From Desulfococcaceae bacterium HSG8 (GTDB taxonomy: Bacteria > Desulfobacterota > Desulfobacteria > Desulfobacterales > 4be13), in NCBI GenBank assembly GCA_030378015.1, contig JAUCGG010000014.1, positions 1-48,737 of the forward strand: DNA of 48,737 nt. Direction: 5' to 3'. The stretch's first letter is position 1; the number at the start of each line of letters is the position of its first letter. A program made the translations under genes and the position numbers. Shown piece after piece: positions 31,328 to 40,496 of this stretch. The notes under the pieces were generated by a model that saw nothing but the letters and a program-made list of their open reading frames with translations, did not search any database and was not told where the DNA came from.

Positions 31328-33460
31328 ATGTCAGAACATCCTGAAAAGCAAAAATGGGTAGAACTTGCCACCAAACAACTGAAAGGGAAATCCCCGGACG
31401 CACTGAACTGGATGACGCCGGAGGGAATCGAGGTAAAACCTTTATATACAGCCGAGGACGCGGAAGGTCTGGAATGCGCGAACACCCTCCCGGGATTTGC
31501 CCCTTATGTCCGGGGCCCCATGGCAACCATGTACGCCGGCCGTCCCTGGACCATCCGTCAGTATGCAGGATTTTCCACAGCAAAAGAATCAAACGCGTTT
31601 TACAGAAGGAACCTTGCCGCAGGTCAGAAGGGACTTTCCGTGGCCTTTGACCTTGCCACACACAGGGGCTATGACTCAGATCATCCCAGGGTATCCGGGG
31701 ATATCGGTAAAGCCGGGGTGGCAGTGGATTCTGTCGAAGATATGAAGATTCTTTTTGACCAGATCCCGCTGGATAAGATGTCTGTTTCCATGACCATGAA
31801 CGGCGCGGTGCTTCCGGTTATGGCCGGTTATATTGTTGCTGCGGAAGAGCAGGGTGTCAAACAGGAACAGCTTATGGGGACAATTCAGAATGACATTCTG
31901 AAAGAATATCTCACAAGAAACACTTACATATATCCGCCGGAACCTTCCATGCGGATCGTATCTGACATCATAGGATACTGCTCTCAGAATATGCCCAAAT
32001 TCAACACCATCAGCATCAGCGGTTATCATATGATGGAAGCAGGCGCGGATTCTGTACTCCAGACAGCTTTCACCCTTGCAGACGGCGTGGAATACGTCCG
32101 GGCAGCCATGAATGCCGGGCTGGATATTGATGCCTTTGCCCCCCGTCTGTCGTTTTTCTTCGGTGTTGGAATGAATTTTTTCATGGAAATCGCCATGCTG
32201 CGCGCGGCCCGTCTCATGTGGCACCGGCTCATGAGCCAGTTTAATCCGAAAAATCCGAAATCCTCCATGCTCAGAACCCATGTTCAGACATCGGGCTGGA
32301 GCCTGACTGCACAGGATCCTTATAACAACGTCATCCGAACCACCCTTGAATGTCTGGCCGCGGCCCTGGGCGGAACCCAGTCCCTGCACACCAATTCCTT
32401 TGACGAAGCCGTGGGTCTTCCCACAGATTTTTCTGCCAGGATCGCCAGAAACACCCAGATCATCGTCCAGGAAGAATCCCAGGTCTGTCATGTTGTAGAT
32501 CCGCTGGGAGGATCATATTATATAGAAAATCTGACAGACAGTATAGTCAGAAAAGCCCAGGAGATCATTGACGAGGTTGAGGAACTGGGCGGCATGGCCA
32601 AGGCCATCATGAGCGGAATGCCCAAGATGCGGGTCGAGGAAGCAGCAGCCCGTAAGCAGGCGCGAATCGAGAAGGGCGAAGACGTGATTGTGGGCGTCAA
32701 CAAATACCAGTTGGAACAGGAAGACCTGAATCTTGATGTCCTCGAAGTCCCGGGTGCTGTTCGCGATGAGCAGGTTGCAAGGCTGAAGGAGATCAGGGGA
32801 AAACGGGATAATGACGCGACGCAGAAAGCTCTTGACGCGGTTACAAAGGCTGCGGAATCAGAAGGAAACCTGCTGGAACTCTGTATCGCAGCGGTGCGGG
32901 CCAGGGCAACAGTCGGAGAAATCTCCGATGCAATGGAAAAGGTCTTCGGACGCTATGTGGCTACGACCCAGTGTATTTCCGGCATATATGCCGCGGAATA
33001 CGGGGAAAGCGAACTCATTGAAGCGGTCAGGAACAGAACCCAGACCTTTATGGAAAAAGAGGGAAGACGCCCCAGGATTCTTGTAACCAAGATGGGGCAG
33101 GACGGCCATGACCGGGGAATCAAGGTTATTGCCACAGCTTTTGCTGACCTCGGATTTGACGTGGATATCAGTCCCATGTTCCAGACCCCTGAAGAAGCAG
33201 CAAAGATGGCTATAGAAAACGATGTGCATGTGGTCGGCGCATCCAGTCTGGCAGCAGGGCACAAGGCACTGGTTCCCGCCCTGGTCGAGGAGTTGAAAAA
33301 GCAGGGAGCAAAGGATATCCTGGTCGTTGTCGGCGGTATTATTCCTCCCGGAGATTACCAGTTCCTCTATGATGCAGGAGCAGTCGGCGTATTCGGACCC
33401 GGAACCCCTGTCACGGAATCAGCTAATAAGGTACTCGATGCAATGGAACAGGGAAAGTAG
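31328..33460 (+). CDS. mcm: Methylmalonyl-CoA mutase (single chain, B12-dependent)
   Basis: 710 residues. The N-terminal TIM barrel binds the CoA ester ([40 protein letters not shown], and [16 protein letters not shown]). The C-terminal cobalamin domain has the base-off motif [11 protein letters not shown] (His near residue 593) and GGIIPPGDY. Length and order match homodimeric mutases such as human MUT and E. coli ScpA, not a split type. It rearranges (R)-methylmalonyl-CoA to succinyl-CoA through adenosylcobalamin. AAGGAG sits 10 nt before ATG 31328. The chaperone gene meaB lies downstream, beyond a terminator and a mobile palindrome. Confidence 0.96.
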   Translation: MSEHPEKQKWVELATKQLKGKSPDALNWMTPEGIEVKPLYTAEDAEGLECANTLPGFAPYVRGPMATMYAGRPWTIRQYAGFSTAKESNAFYRRNLAAGQKGLSVAFDLATHRGYDSDHPRVSGDIGKAGVAVDSVEDMKILFDQIPLDKMSVSMTMNGAVLPVMAGYIVAAEEQGVKQEQLMGTIQNDILKEYLTRNTYIYPPEPSMRIVSDIIGYCSQNMPKFNTISISGYHMMEAGADSVLQTAFTLADGVEYVRAAMNAGLDIDAFAPRLSFFFGVGMNFFMEIAMLRAARLMWHRLMSQFNPKNPKSSMLRTHVQTSGWSLTAQDPYNNVIRTTLECLAAALGGTQSLHTNSFDEAVGLPTDFSARIARNTQIIVQEESQVCHVVDPLGGSYYIENLTDSIVRKAQEIIDEVEELGGMAKAIMSGMPKMRVEEAAARKQARIEKGEDVIVGVNKYQLEQEDLNLDVLEVPGAVRDEQVARLKEIRGKRDNDATQKALDAVTKAAESEGNLLELCIAAVRARATVGEISDAMEKVFGRYVATTQCISGIYAAEYGESELIEAVRNRTQTFMEKEGRRPRILVTKMGQDGHDRGIKVIATAFADLGFDVDISPMFQTPEEAAKMAIENDVHVVGASSLAAGHKALVPALVEELKKQGAKDILVVVGGIIPPGDYQFLYDAGAVGVFGPGTPVTESANKVLDAMEQGK

Positions 33461-33486
33461 GAAAAAATAAAACCTGACTTAAAAAG

Positions 33487-33522
33487 ACCTCCGAGGTTTT
33501 GAAAACCTCGGAGGTTTCTCCG
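33487..33522 (+). terminator. Intrinsic-terminator-like hairpin after the mutase gene
   Basis: ACCTCCGAGGTTTTGAAAAC followed by CTCGGAGGT forms a strong stem of 13 bp with a short loop, followed by TTTCTCC. It is also flanked by A-rich sequence upstream and could act in either direction. Confidence 0.6.
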
Positions 33523-33558
33523 GTCTGATTTTATAACAATAAAAAAGCTGATCTTCCT

Positions 33559-33726
33559 AAGTGCTCCGTTTCAGAAATAATGTCCGGGTTGCACGGGCGC
33601 GATATAACGTAATCTTTCAGATTGCGTTCTCCGCATTTATTATATGTCCGGGCGCAATCTGAAAGATTACGTTACGGATGACCGTGGAATTTTTAACCCG
33701 GACATTATTTCTGAAACAGGCACTAA
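33559..33726. mobile_element. MITE-like palindromic element, family A copy 2
   Basis: Ends AGTGCTCCGTTTCAGAAATA and its complement. The inner palindrome TAACGTAATCTTTCAGATTG is the same as copy 1 at 4464. It lies between the mutase and meaB. Confidence 0.85.
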
Positions 33727-33797
33727 GCTCCAGGGGGATTGACAAATCCTCCGACTCAATCCTAACCGAGCAGGGAAGAGGATAACGGAACAACAGG

Positions 33798-34817
33798 ATG
33801 ATAAATCAGGACCCGCAATATTATATTCAAGGTGTATTGGCCCAGGACAGGCGGATAGTTTCCAAAACCATCACACTGATTGAGAGTTCCCTCCCTTCGC
33901 ACCAGGAACTGGCCCGGAATATCCTGGATGCCCTGCTTCCCCATACAGGAAAATCAGTCCGCCTGGGGATAACAGGGGTTCCGGGAGTCGGAAAAAGCAC
34001 CTTTATTGAGAGCTTCGGTATGATGCTTGTGCGTGATAAGACCCATCCGCTCAAGAAAGGAACGAAGATTCCGAAAGCCTATAATGTGGCTGTGCTGGCT
34101 GTTGATCCCAGCAGTACAAGGAGCGGGGGGAGTATCTTGGCGGACAAAACCCGCATGGAAAATCTTTCCACCCATGAGCGGGCCTTTATCCGGCCATCTC
34201 CTTCAGGCGGAACACTGGGAGGTGTTGCGCGAAAAACCAGGGAAACCATGCTGATCTGTGAGGCAGCCGGATTTGATGTCATCATCGTTGAAACCGTGGG
34301 AGTCGGCCAGTCCGAGACTACGGTGGCTTCAATGGTTGACTTCTTCCTGGTGCTGATGCTGGCCGGCGCGGGAGACGAACTCCAGGGAATTAAGAAAGGG
34401 GTTCTGGAAATCGCAGATGCCATAGCGATCAATAAGGCTGACGGAGACAATATTGAAAAAGCAAAACGGGCAAAGAAAGAATACGAAACCGCCCTGCATC
34501 TTTTAAGACCTTCGTCTTCTCACTGGACGCCTCCTGTAATGACATGCAGCGCGATGGAAGTGGCCGGAATTGATAATATCTGGCGAACCATTTCAGATCA
34601 CAGGGAAAAACTATCAGAAGCAGGCGAACTGGAAGAAAAAAGGCGGAGCCAGTCACTGGACTGGATGTGGTCTATGGTCGAGGATGGCTTGAAAGAGCGG
34701 TTTTATAAGAATGAAAAAGTGAAAAAGTCTTTAACCAGGCTCACACTGGAAGTGGAGAAAGGGATAACAGCCCCGACCCTGGCGGCAAACGAACTGCTTC
34801 ACCTGATGGATATTTGA
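33798..34817 (+). CDS. meaB: MeaB-type GTPase, methylmalonyl-CoA mutase chaperone
   Basis: 339 residues. Walker A GVPGVGKST is at about residues 59-67, followed by the MeaB-typical AVLAVDPSSTRSGGSILADK and MENLSTHERAFIRPSPSGG. VVIVETVGVGQSE-like switch sequence (IIVETVGVGQSE) and the guanine-specificity region AINKADGDN are present. MeaB protects the mutase and gates delivery of adenosylcobalamin. Its location one element downstream of the mutase is the usual context. Start at ATG 33798; only a weak AGG precedes it. Confidence 0.95.
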   Translation: MINQDPQYYIQGVLAQDRRIVSKTITLIESSLPSHQELARNILDALLPHTGKSVRLGITGVPGVGKSTFIESFGMMLVRDKTHPLKKGTKIPKAYNVAVLAVDPSSTRSGGSILADKTRMENLSTHERAFIRPSPSGGTLGGVARKTRETMLICEAAGFDVIIVETVGVGQSETTVASMVDFFLVLMLAGAGDELQGIKKGVLEIADAIAINKADGDNIEKAKRAKKEYETALHLLRPSSSHWTPPVMTCSAMEVAGIDNIWRTISDHREKLSEAGELEEKRRSQSLDWMWSMVEDGLKERFYKNEKVKKSLTRLTLEVEKGITAPTLAANELLHLMDI

Positions 34818-34860
34818 AACTAAAATATACCTGCGGAGTTCAAAGCTTGCTTTGTGAGTG

Positions 34861-35039
34861 TCAGTAGATCGAAAACTTCTGCAGACAGTGGATTCCGGGT
34901 TAAAATCGGAAAACATCCGTTTTCCGATTTTCCCCGGAATGACAGCACGTTAAATTGTCATTCCGGGGAAAATTAAAAAACGGATGTTTTTTAATTTTAA
35001 CCCGGAATCCACTGTTTGCAGAAGTTTTCGATCTGCTGA
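34861..35039. mobile_element. MITE-like palindromic element, family D copy 3
   Basis: Same ends (TCAGTAGATCGAAAACTT) and centre as copy 1. It has landed inside or beside a CAAAGCTTGCTTTG palindrome: AGTTCAAAGCTTGCTTTGTG occurs on both sides (34838 and 35061). Confidence 0.85.
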
Positions 35040-35056
35040 TAATTGAAAGTTTGCCT

Positions 35057-35126
35057 GTGGAGTTCAAAGCTTGCTTTGTGAGTGCTATTTTTACAAATCG
35101 CGTACAAAGCAAGCTTTGAACTCCAC
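35057..35126. repeat. Palindrome of family C (CAAAGCTTGCTTTG)
   Basis: TGGAGTTCAAAGCTTGCTTT pairs with its complement ending ACTCCA around a roughly 20-nt centre. Family C arms also occur at 35881-35943, 36021-36079, 42613-42663 and 44430-44510. Confidence 0.8.
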
Positions 35127-35163
35127 TCAACCATCTGAATATTTAGAATAATAAATCATCAGA

Positions 35164-35474
35164 ATGTTCAATCAGGAAGCCATGAGAGAACCCAGGGAAT
35201 TGCTGATAAGCAGCTTTCCCAATGATATAGACAAAGTGATTCTTTTTGGTTCGCGAGCTAAAAAAAATGCGACAGCGCATTCTGATTATGATATTCTTGT
35301 TGTTCTGAAAAAAATTATGACTGGAAATTAAAAAACAAAATTTACGATAAAACCTGGGAAATTGATTTCAAATATGATATTCTTACAGATATTAAGTTAA
35401 TCTCAGAGTATGATTTAAAAAAACGATTAAAGGGAAACAGCCTTTCATCTCGGATGCGCTTACCGGATTGAAGT
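35164..35474 (+). pseudogene. Minimal nucleotidyltransferase (MNT), frameshifted
   Basis: ATG 35164 reads into VILFGSRAKKNATAHSDYDI, the GSxA...SDxD active-site signature of MNT antitoxins. A shift after VVLKK (near 35318) is needed to continue YDWKLKNKIYDKTWEIDF, and a second near 35440 for QPFISDALTGL. The gene then runs into a palindrome. MNT genes pair with HEPN genes; the HEPN remnant is next. Not functional. Confidence 0.75.
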
Positions 35475-35529
35475 TCGTAGTTCCGCCTTTAGGCGGTCAT
35501 GAGACCGCCTAAAGGCGGGACTACGAACT
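35472..35529. repeat. Perfect palindrome between MNT and HEPN remnants
   Basis: AGTTCGTAGTTCCGCCTTTAGGCGGT and its complement form a 26-bp stem around a six-base centre (CATGAG region). It sits precisely at the junction of the two broken genes. Confidence 0.8.
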
Positions 35530-35530
35530 G

Positions 35531-35813
35531 CGCTTGGTATCTTTTTTTCCGGAAATCACCTAAAACCATTGAAAAAGTAAAATTTCTAATTGAAAACAAT
35601 GAATTATCTCTGGCTGTAAATCGGATTTATTATGGTATCTATTATATTCTTTCGGCATTAGCAGTTAAAAACCACTTCAAAACATCCAAACACGCCCAAC
35701 TGATTGGTTGATTTAATAAAACTTATGTGAAAGAAAATATTGTTGATAAGAGATACAGTAAGATGATAGAAAAGCATATGAAAACAGAATGGAAAAGGAG
35801 AAGTCATTTATGA
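35531..35813 (+). pseudogene. HEPN-domain protein remnant (partner of MNT)
   Basis: Reads SPKTIEKVKFLIENNELSLA then VNRIYYGIYYILSALAVKNH and KHAQLIG, the HEPN helical pattern with the AxxRxYY-type motif. A TGA replaces the expected Trp codon at 35709, and a further shift near 35775 is needed to read AYENRMEKE. The HEPN nuclease part is therefore lost. With the MNT remnant it is a decayed toxin-antitoxin pair. Confidence 0.72.
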
Positions 35814-35838
35814 GATTCAGAGGCTGCTCTGACTGATC

Positions 35839-35981
35839 TTAGTGCTCAGTTCCAGAAATAATGTCAGGGTTATAAATTCCGCGGAGTGCAAAGCTTGCTT
35901 TGCGGGAAGCCCGCAGTGGCGCAAAGCAAGCTTTTCACTCCTCCGTTTTAACCCTGACATTATTTCTGAAACGAGGCACTT
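35839..35981. mobile_element. MITE-like palindromic element, family A copy 3
   Basis: Family A ends (AGTGCTCAGTTCCAGAAATA and complement), but the inner palindrome is the family C sequence GTGCAAAGCTTGCTTTG instead of the CTTTCAGATTGCG one. Confidence 0.82.
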
Positions 35982-36085
35982 AGTGTTCCGTTTCAGAAAT
36001 AATGTCATAGTGATAAATTAGCAGAGTGCAAAGCTTGCTTTGCCTGTCCGGAATTATCGCAAAGCAAGCTTTGCACTCCGCTTTA
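35981..36085. mobile_element. Family A copy 4, right end missing
   Basis: Starts with AGTGTTCCGTTTCAGAAATA directly at the end of copy 3 and contains a family C inner palindrome, but no right-hand terminal repeat is found before 36212. Confidence 0.7.
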
Positions 36086-36211
36086 TCTGGAATAATCATG
36101 TTCAAATCCGCGTTTCCCTCTTTCTGAGGGTGAGAATTAATAATAAAGCAGAAAGATACCTTTTAACCTTCAACGTATGATCAAACCTGGAAAAACGAAA
36201 GGAATTAGCGA

Positions 36212-37768
36212 ATGGCCAGTGTAGCAGAGAGAATACAGGATCTGAAGGACCGGGAACAGAAGATCCTTCAGATGGGCGGCGAAAAAGCCGTTGAAAAACA
36301 AAAATCGAAGCCGGGAAAGCTGACCGCCCGGGAACGCCTGGACTGTCTGTTTGATCAGGGGACATTTCGGGAAATTGACATGTTTGTCACGCATCGGTGC
36401 GTAAATTTCGGCATGGAAGATGTTGAAATTCCGTCTGACGGTGTTGTGACAGGTCACGGGCTTGTTGATGGGAGGCCTGTGTTCGCGTTTGCACAGGATT
36501 TCACGGCAAGGGCCGGAAGCCTCGGTGAAATGCATGCGAAAAAAATCTGCAAGATCATGGATATGGCCCTGAAAGCAGGTGTGCCTTTTGTCGGCTTCAA
36601 TGATTCCGGCGGCGCCAGGATACAGGAAGGCGTTGACGCTCTTTCAGGTTACGGACAGATATTTTATCGGAATTCTGTTGCATCCGGCGTTATTCCCCAG
36701 ATTTCGGCGATTATGGGGCCCACAGCCGGCGGTGCGGTTTATTCACCGGCCATGACAGATTTCATCTTCATGGTAAAGGACACCAGCTACATGTTCATTA
36801 CCGGCCCCGAGGTCATCAAATCTGTCACCGGGGAAGAAATCAACTTTGAAGATCTCGGCGGAGCAATGACGCATAACGAGAAGAGCGGTGTGGCACATTT
36901 TGCCTGCGAGAGCGATGAAGACGCTATCAACCGGATAAAAGAGCTGCTTTCCTATATGCCGTCCAACAATATGGATGATCCCCCCATAGTGAATACAGGA
37001 GATGATCCCAGGCGCACGGCTCCCGAACTGGATGAGATTATCCCTGATAATCCCAACCAGTCTTACGACATGAAAGATGTGATCCGTACCATCGTGGATA
37101 ACGGGGTTATCTTCGAGCCTCATGAGTATTATGCAAAAAATATCCTCGTGTGCTTTGCCAGGCTGAACGGGCGGAGTATCGGCATTATCGCGAATCAGCC
37201 CGATTTCCTGGCCGGATGTCTGGACATAGACGCATCTGATAAAGCATCCCGCTTTATCCGCCTCTGCGACGCGTTCAATATTCCCATGCTGACCATCGCG
37301 GACGTTCCCGGATATCTCCCCGGAAGCAACCAGGAGTGGGCGGGGATTATCCGTCATGGCGCAAAACTCCTTTGGACTTACTCTGAAGCGACAGTTCCCA
37401 AACTCCTCCTTGTGACCCGCAAGGATTACGGGGGTTCCTATCTTGCCATGTGTTCCAAAGACCTGGGCGCGGACATGGCTTTTGCATGGCCCACCGCTGA
37501 AATCGCTGTCATGGGTGCCGGAGGCGCAGCCAATGTCATCCACCGGAAAGAGATCAAATCTGCGGACGACCCGGCTGAAAAACGCAAGGAAAAGATCAAA
37601 GAATACGAAGAACTTTTTTCAAATCCCTACTGTGCGGCAAACAGGGGATACATTGACGGCATTATCATGCCCAGCGAAACCCGGCCCCGTCTGATAGATG
37701 CGCTGGAAGTCATGTGCGGAAAACGGGAAATCAGACCCCCGAAGAAACACGGGAATATTCCCCTGTAA
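36212..37768 (+). CDS. mmdA: Acyl-CoA carboxyltransferase subunit (propionyl/methylmalonyl-CoA, 12S type)
   Basis: 518 residues, the typical length of the 12S transcarboxylase/PccB/MmdA family. Two crotonase-fold halves: N-terminal AGVPFVGFNDSGGARIQEGV and IMGPTAGGAVYSPAMTDF (oxyanion glycines, acyl-CoA pocket), C-terminal CDAFNIPMLTIADVPGYLPG and GGSYLAMCSKDLGAD. It moves a carboxyl group between biotin and the acyl-CoA. With the 5S/biotin protein encoded at 38266 and no biotin carboxylase, a transcarboxylase (methylmalonyl-CoA:pyruvate) is the best reading. A sodium-pump decarboxylase is less likely because no membrane beta subunit gene is seen. AAAGGA precedes ATG 36212. Confidence 0.92.
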   Translation: MASVAERIQDLKDREQKILQMGGEKAVEKQKSKPGKLTARERLDCLFDQGTFREIDMFVTHRCVNFGMEDVEIPSDGVVTGHGLVDGRPVFAFAQDFTARAGSLGEMHAKKICKIMDMALKAGVPFVGFNDSGGARIQEGVDALSGYGQIFYRNSVASGVIPQISAIMGPTAGGAVYSPAMTDFIFMVKDTSYMFITGPEVIKSVTGEEINFEDLGGAMTHNEKSGVAHFACESDEDAINRIKELLSYMPSNNMDDPPIVNTGDDPRRTAPELDEIIPDNPNQSYDMKDVIRTIVDNGVIFEPHEYYAKNILVCFARLNGRSIGIIANQPDFLAGCLDIDASDKASRFIRLCDAFNIPMLTIADVPGYLPGSNQEWAGIIRHGAKLLWTYSEATVPKLLLVTRKDYGGSYLAMCSKDLGADMAFAWPTAEIAVMGAGGAANVIHRKEIKSADDPAEKRKEKIKEYEELFSNPYCAANRGYIDGIIMPSETRPRLIDALEVMCGKREIRPPKKHGNIPL

Positions 37769-37783
37769 CAGTCAGTCATGCAG

Positions 37784-37960
37784 TACGCAGTACGCAGTAC
37801 GCAGTATGCAGCAGTGAACAACTGAAGACTGAAGACTGAAGACTGAAGACTGAAGACTGAGAACTGAAGACTGAAGACTGAAGACTGAAGACTGAAGACT
37901 GAAGACTGAAGACTGAAGACTGAAGACTGAAGACTGAGAACTGAGGACTGAAGACTGACA
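37784..37960. repeat. Two adjacent heptamer tandem arrays (AGTACGC, then ACTGAAG)
   Basis: About four AGTACGC units (37784-37812) are followed by about twenty ACTGAAG units (37820-37960) with a few variants (ACTGAGA, ACTGAGG). Period is exactly 7, so every frame is open on the minus strand and gives artefactual Ser/Leu-rich ORFs. It lies inside the carboxylase operon. Confidence 0.9.
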
Positions 37961-37973
37961 ACCGGAGATCCAA

Positions 37974-38192
37974 ATGGATAAAAGCAAAGCAAAGATGACA
38001 GCCGCGGTCGCCGCGGTAATGAGCTACATACAGACAGAGGAAGAGGCTGTCTGCATGGCGTCATGTATGCAGGCCGCGCCTGCGGCCCTAGCTCCGCCTG
38101 CAGCGCCGCTGAAACTGTGGGGTATCAGCGGCAGACAGGCCCAGATGCAGATGCGCAACATGATGCAGATGAAAGCCTTTCATGTGAAGTGA
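37974..38192 (+). CDS. Small accessory protein of the biotin-dependent carboxylase cluster
   Basis: 72 residues: a helix (KMTAAVAAVMSYIQTEEEAV), an Ala/Pro linker (about 33-46), then LKLWGISGRQAQMQMRNMMQ. The helix-linker-Trp/Gly-Arg plan is reminiscent of small epsilon-like or OadG-like subunits of acyl-CoA carboxylases and decarboxylases, but there is no membrane helix. Position between the carboxyltransferase and the biotin-protein gene supports a structural role. GGAG precedes ATG 37974. Assignment is by context and shape, not by clear homology. Confidence 0.62.
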   Translation: MDKSKAKMTAAVAAVMSYIQTEEEAVCMASCMQAAPAALAPPAAPLKLWGISGRQAQMQMRNMMQMKAFHVK

Positions 38193-38265
38193 TAGAAACG
38201 AACAAACCGAAACGAACTGAGTTTTCAATCGTATTCAACCTTATTTTCAATAGGAGAACCATATA

Positions 38266-40281
38266 ATGAGCGATCATACCCAGGTAAAAATGACCACCAT
38301 GAACTACGATAAGGACAGGCCCAAGGCCGAAAATCCTGTCAAAATAGAGGACCTCACCTTCCGGGACGGCCATCAGTCCCTTTTTGCAACGCGGGGGAGA
38401 ACCGAGGACATGATTCCTGTTGCCGAGATGATGGATGAAGTCGGCTTCTGGGCAATGGAAACATGGGGCGGCGCAACTTTTGACACCATGCACCGCTTCC
38501 TGAATGAAGATCCCTGGGAAAGAATCCGGACCCTGAAACGGTATGTGAAGAAGACCCCTTTTTCCATGCTCCTCCGGGCACAGAATCTGGTCGGATACAG
38601 AAATTACGCGGATGATCTGGCCCGTGCGTTTGTAGAAAGAACTGCTGAGAACGGCATGGACATCTTCCGGACATTTGATGCTTTAAATGACTACCGGAAC
38701 TTTGAAACCGTTGTTCCGGTCATCAAAGAATGCGGAAAACATTTCCAGGGCTGTATCTGTTACACCATGACAGAACCGAGACTTGGCGGAGAGGTCTATA
38801 ATCTTGACTACTACGTGAACAAGGCAAAAGACCTGGAAGCTATGGGGGCTGACAGCATCTGCGTCAAGGATATGGCCGGCCTGATCGCGCCCTATGATGC
38901 ATATGCCATCATCAAGGCACTGAAGGAAACTGTGAAGGCTCCGATCCATCTTCACAGCCATTTCACCTCCGGTATGTCCCCCATGTCCCATTTGAAAGCC
39001 ATTGAGGCGGGCGTGGATATTATTGATACATGCATGACTCCTTACGCATATCGGACTTCCCATGCAGCAATCGAACCGCTTGTGATGACCCTCCTCGGAA
39101 CCAACAGGGACACGGGTTTTGATATCAGGCTTATGGCTCAGATCAATGAAATCCTTGAAAGAGACGTAATGCCCAAGTACATGCATCTGCTGGATAGCTC
39201 TAAAGCCTCAATCGTTGACATCAACGTACTTCTCCATCAGACTCCCGGGGGAATGCTCTCCAACCTGGTTAACCAACTGAGAGAAATGGATGCGCTGGAC
39301 AAGATTGGTGAGGTTTATAAGGAACTCCCGAGGGTCAGGAAGGAGCTCGGCCAGATTCCGCTGGTAACACCCACCAGTCAGATTGTCGGGATTCAGACCG
39401 TCAATAACGTGCTTTTTGACGATGAAAACGAACGGTACAAGATGATTACTGCCCAGGTCAAAGACCTGTGCTATGGCTTGTACGGAAAAACAGCGATTCC
39501 CATTGATTCCGAAGTCCAGAAAAAGGCACTCAAAGGGTATCCCAGGGGAGAAGAACCCATCACATGCAGACCTGCCGAGGTGCTGGAACCTGAACTTGAG
39601 AAAGCCAAAGAAGAGATCGGGGATCTTGCCGTGGATATGGATGATACAGTGCTTTATGCAATCTATCCCGTAACCGGTAAGAAATTCCTGAAATGGAAGT
39701 ACGGCAAAGAAGAAGTGCCTGATGAAGTAAAACCCAAGACCCTGGAACAGGCAAAAGCCGAGCAGGAACTCGTCAGAAAAGCACTTGCCGGAAAACTCGT
39801 TGAAAAGGGAGGTAAAGAAGCTCCTGAAAAAGGCGAAAGCCTCCGTACATTCAACGTATTTGTTGATGATGAATATTTTGAGATCGGCGTGGAAGAAGTC
39901 GGCGGAACGCCCCTGGTAAGCTATGTACAGCAGATGCAGGCACAGATGCCGGCCCAGGCAGCGGCCGCGCCGATTGCAATGCCCGCCGCGCCTGCCGCAC
40001 CCAAGCCCGCTGAAAAACCCGCTCCCAAGCCTGCTGCCGCACCTGCCCCGAAGGCAGCAGATGTGGATGGCACACCCCTCGCAGCACCCATGCCCGGCAT
40101 GATTGTCAAATATGAGAAAAAGGTCGGAGATGCAGTAAACGAAGGGGAAACCATTGTGGTCCTGGAAGCCATGAAGATGGAAAACGCTCTGCCGTCGCCG
40201 GCAAGCGGTACTGTCAAGGCGATAAACTTCGACAGCGGCGATTCGGTAGCAAAGGGTGATGTGCTTTGTGTAGTCGGATAG
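38266..40281 (+). CDS. Transcarboxylase 5S-type carboxyltransferase fused to biotin carrier (oxaloacetate decarboxylase alpha-like)
   Basis: 671 residues. A TIM barrel with LTFRDGHQSLFATR, the metal-binding HLHSHFTSGM and the carboxyl-lysine region ADSICVKDMAGL; a conserved carboxylase domain to about residue 460; a long Ala/Pro/Lys hinge (about 560-600); and a C-terminal biotinyl domain with the EAMKMENA biotinylation site. It exchanges carboxyl groups between oxaloacetate/pyruvate and biotin. The fused carrier replaces a separate 1.3S protein. Together with the 12S-type gene it would convert propionyl-CoA plus oxaloacetate to methylmalonyl-CoA plus pyruvate, or the reverse. AGGAGA precedes ATG 38266. 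Confidence 0.92.
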   Translation: MSDHTQVKMTTMNYDKDRPKAENPVKIEDLTFRDGHQSLFATRGRTEDMIPVAEMMDEVGFWAMETWGGATFDTMHRFLNEDPWERIRTLKRYVKKTPFSMLLRAQNLVGYRNYADDLARAFVERTAENGMDIFRTFDALNDYRNFETVVPVIKECGKHFQGCICYTMTEPRLGGEVYNLDYYVNKAKDLEAMGADSICVKDMAGLIAPYDAYAIIKALKETVKAPIHLHSHFTSGMSPMSHLKAIEAGVDIIDTCMTPYAYRTSHAAIEPLVMTLLGTNRDTGFDIRLMAQINEILERDVMPKYMHLLDSSKASIVDINVLLHQTPGGMLSNLVNQLREMDALDKIGEVYKELPRVRKELGQIPLVTPTSQIVGIQTVNNVLFDDENERYKMITAQVKDLCYGLYGKTAIPIDSEVQKKALKGYPRGEEPITCRPAEVLEPELEKAKEEIGDLAVDMDDTVLYAIYPVTGKKFLKWKYGKEEVPDEVKPKTLEQAKAEQELVRKALAGKLVEKGGKEAPEKGESLRTFNVFVDDEYFEIGVEEVGGTPLVSYVQQMQAQMPAQAAAAPIAMPAAPAAPKPAEKPAPKPAAAPAPKAADVDGTPLAAPMPGMIVKYEKKVGDAVNEGETIVVLEAMKMENALPSPASGTVKAINFDSGDSVAKGDVLCVVG

Positions 40282-40292
40282 TTTGTCAGTAG

Positions 40293-40431
40293 TACACCAC
40301 TTTTTAAGTTCGTCCCCCCCTTTTTTAAAGGGGGCAGGGGGGATTTTACGTTGCTAAAAAAAGGTGTTACGGCAGAAATCCCCCCCGGCCCCCCTTTAAA
40401 AAAGGGGGGAGGAATTTACGAATCGGTGTAG
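40293..40431. mobile_element. Palindromic element, family H copy 1 (poly-G/poly-C arms)
   Basis: AAGTTCGTCCCCCC and CTTTTTTAAAGGGGG on the left pair with CCCCCCTTTAAAAAAGGGGG and GAGGAATTTACGAA on the right, bounded by TACACC and GGTGTA. A second copy lies at 45077-45219. Confidence 0.8.
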
Positions 40432-40434
40432 TAG

Positions 40435-40472
40435 TCAGTGGTCCGTTGCAACCGGCAACGGACAACTGACAA
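40435..40472. repeat. Degenerate GTCAGTT-type heptamer hairpin
   Basis: GTCAGTGGTCCGTTGCAACC pairs with GGCAACGGACAACTGAC just upstream of sucC. Same heptamer motif as 2576-2660. Confidence 0.65.
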
Positions 40473-40496
40473 ATAACAAAAAGGAGAATAAGGGTC

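Noticed and set aside
31676-32491. 271-codon minus-strand frame in the mutase gene
   Set aside because: Antisense shadow of a highly conserved enzyme gene; no domain and no ribosome-binding site.
37627-38064. Ser/Leu-rich repeat proteins (QSSVFSL units) on the minus strand
   Set aside because: They arise from the ACTGAAG heptamer, which leaves all three frames open; the three frames give near-identical peptides, so they reflect the repeat rather than a gene.
36212-40281. Sodium-pumping methylmalonyl-CoA or oxaloacetate decarboxylase complex
   Set aside because: No membrane beta subunit gene is present and the small protein has no transmembrane helix, so a soluble transcarboxylase is favoured.
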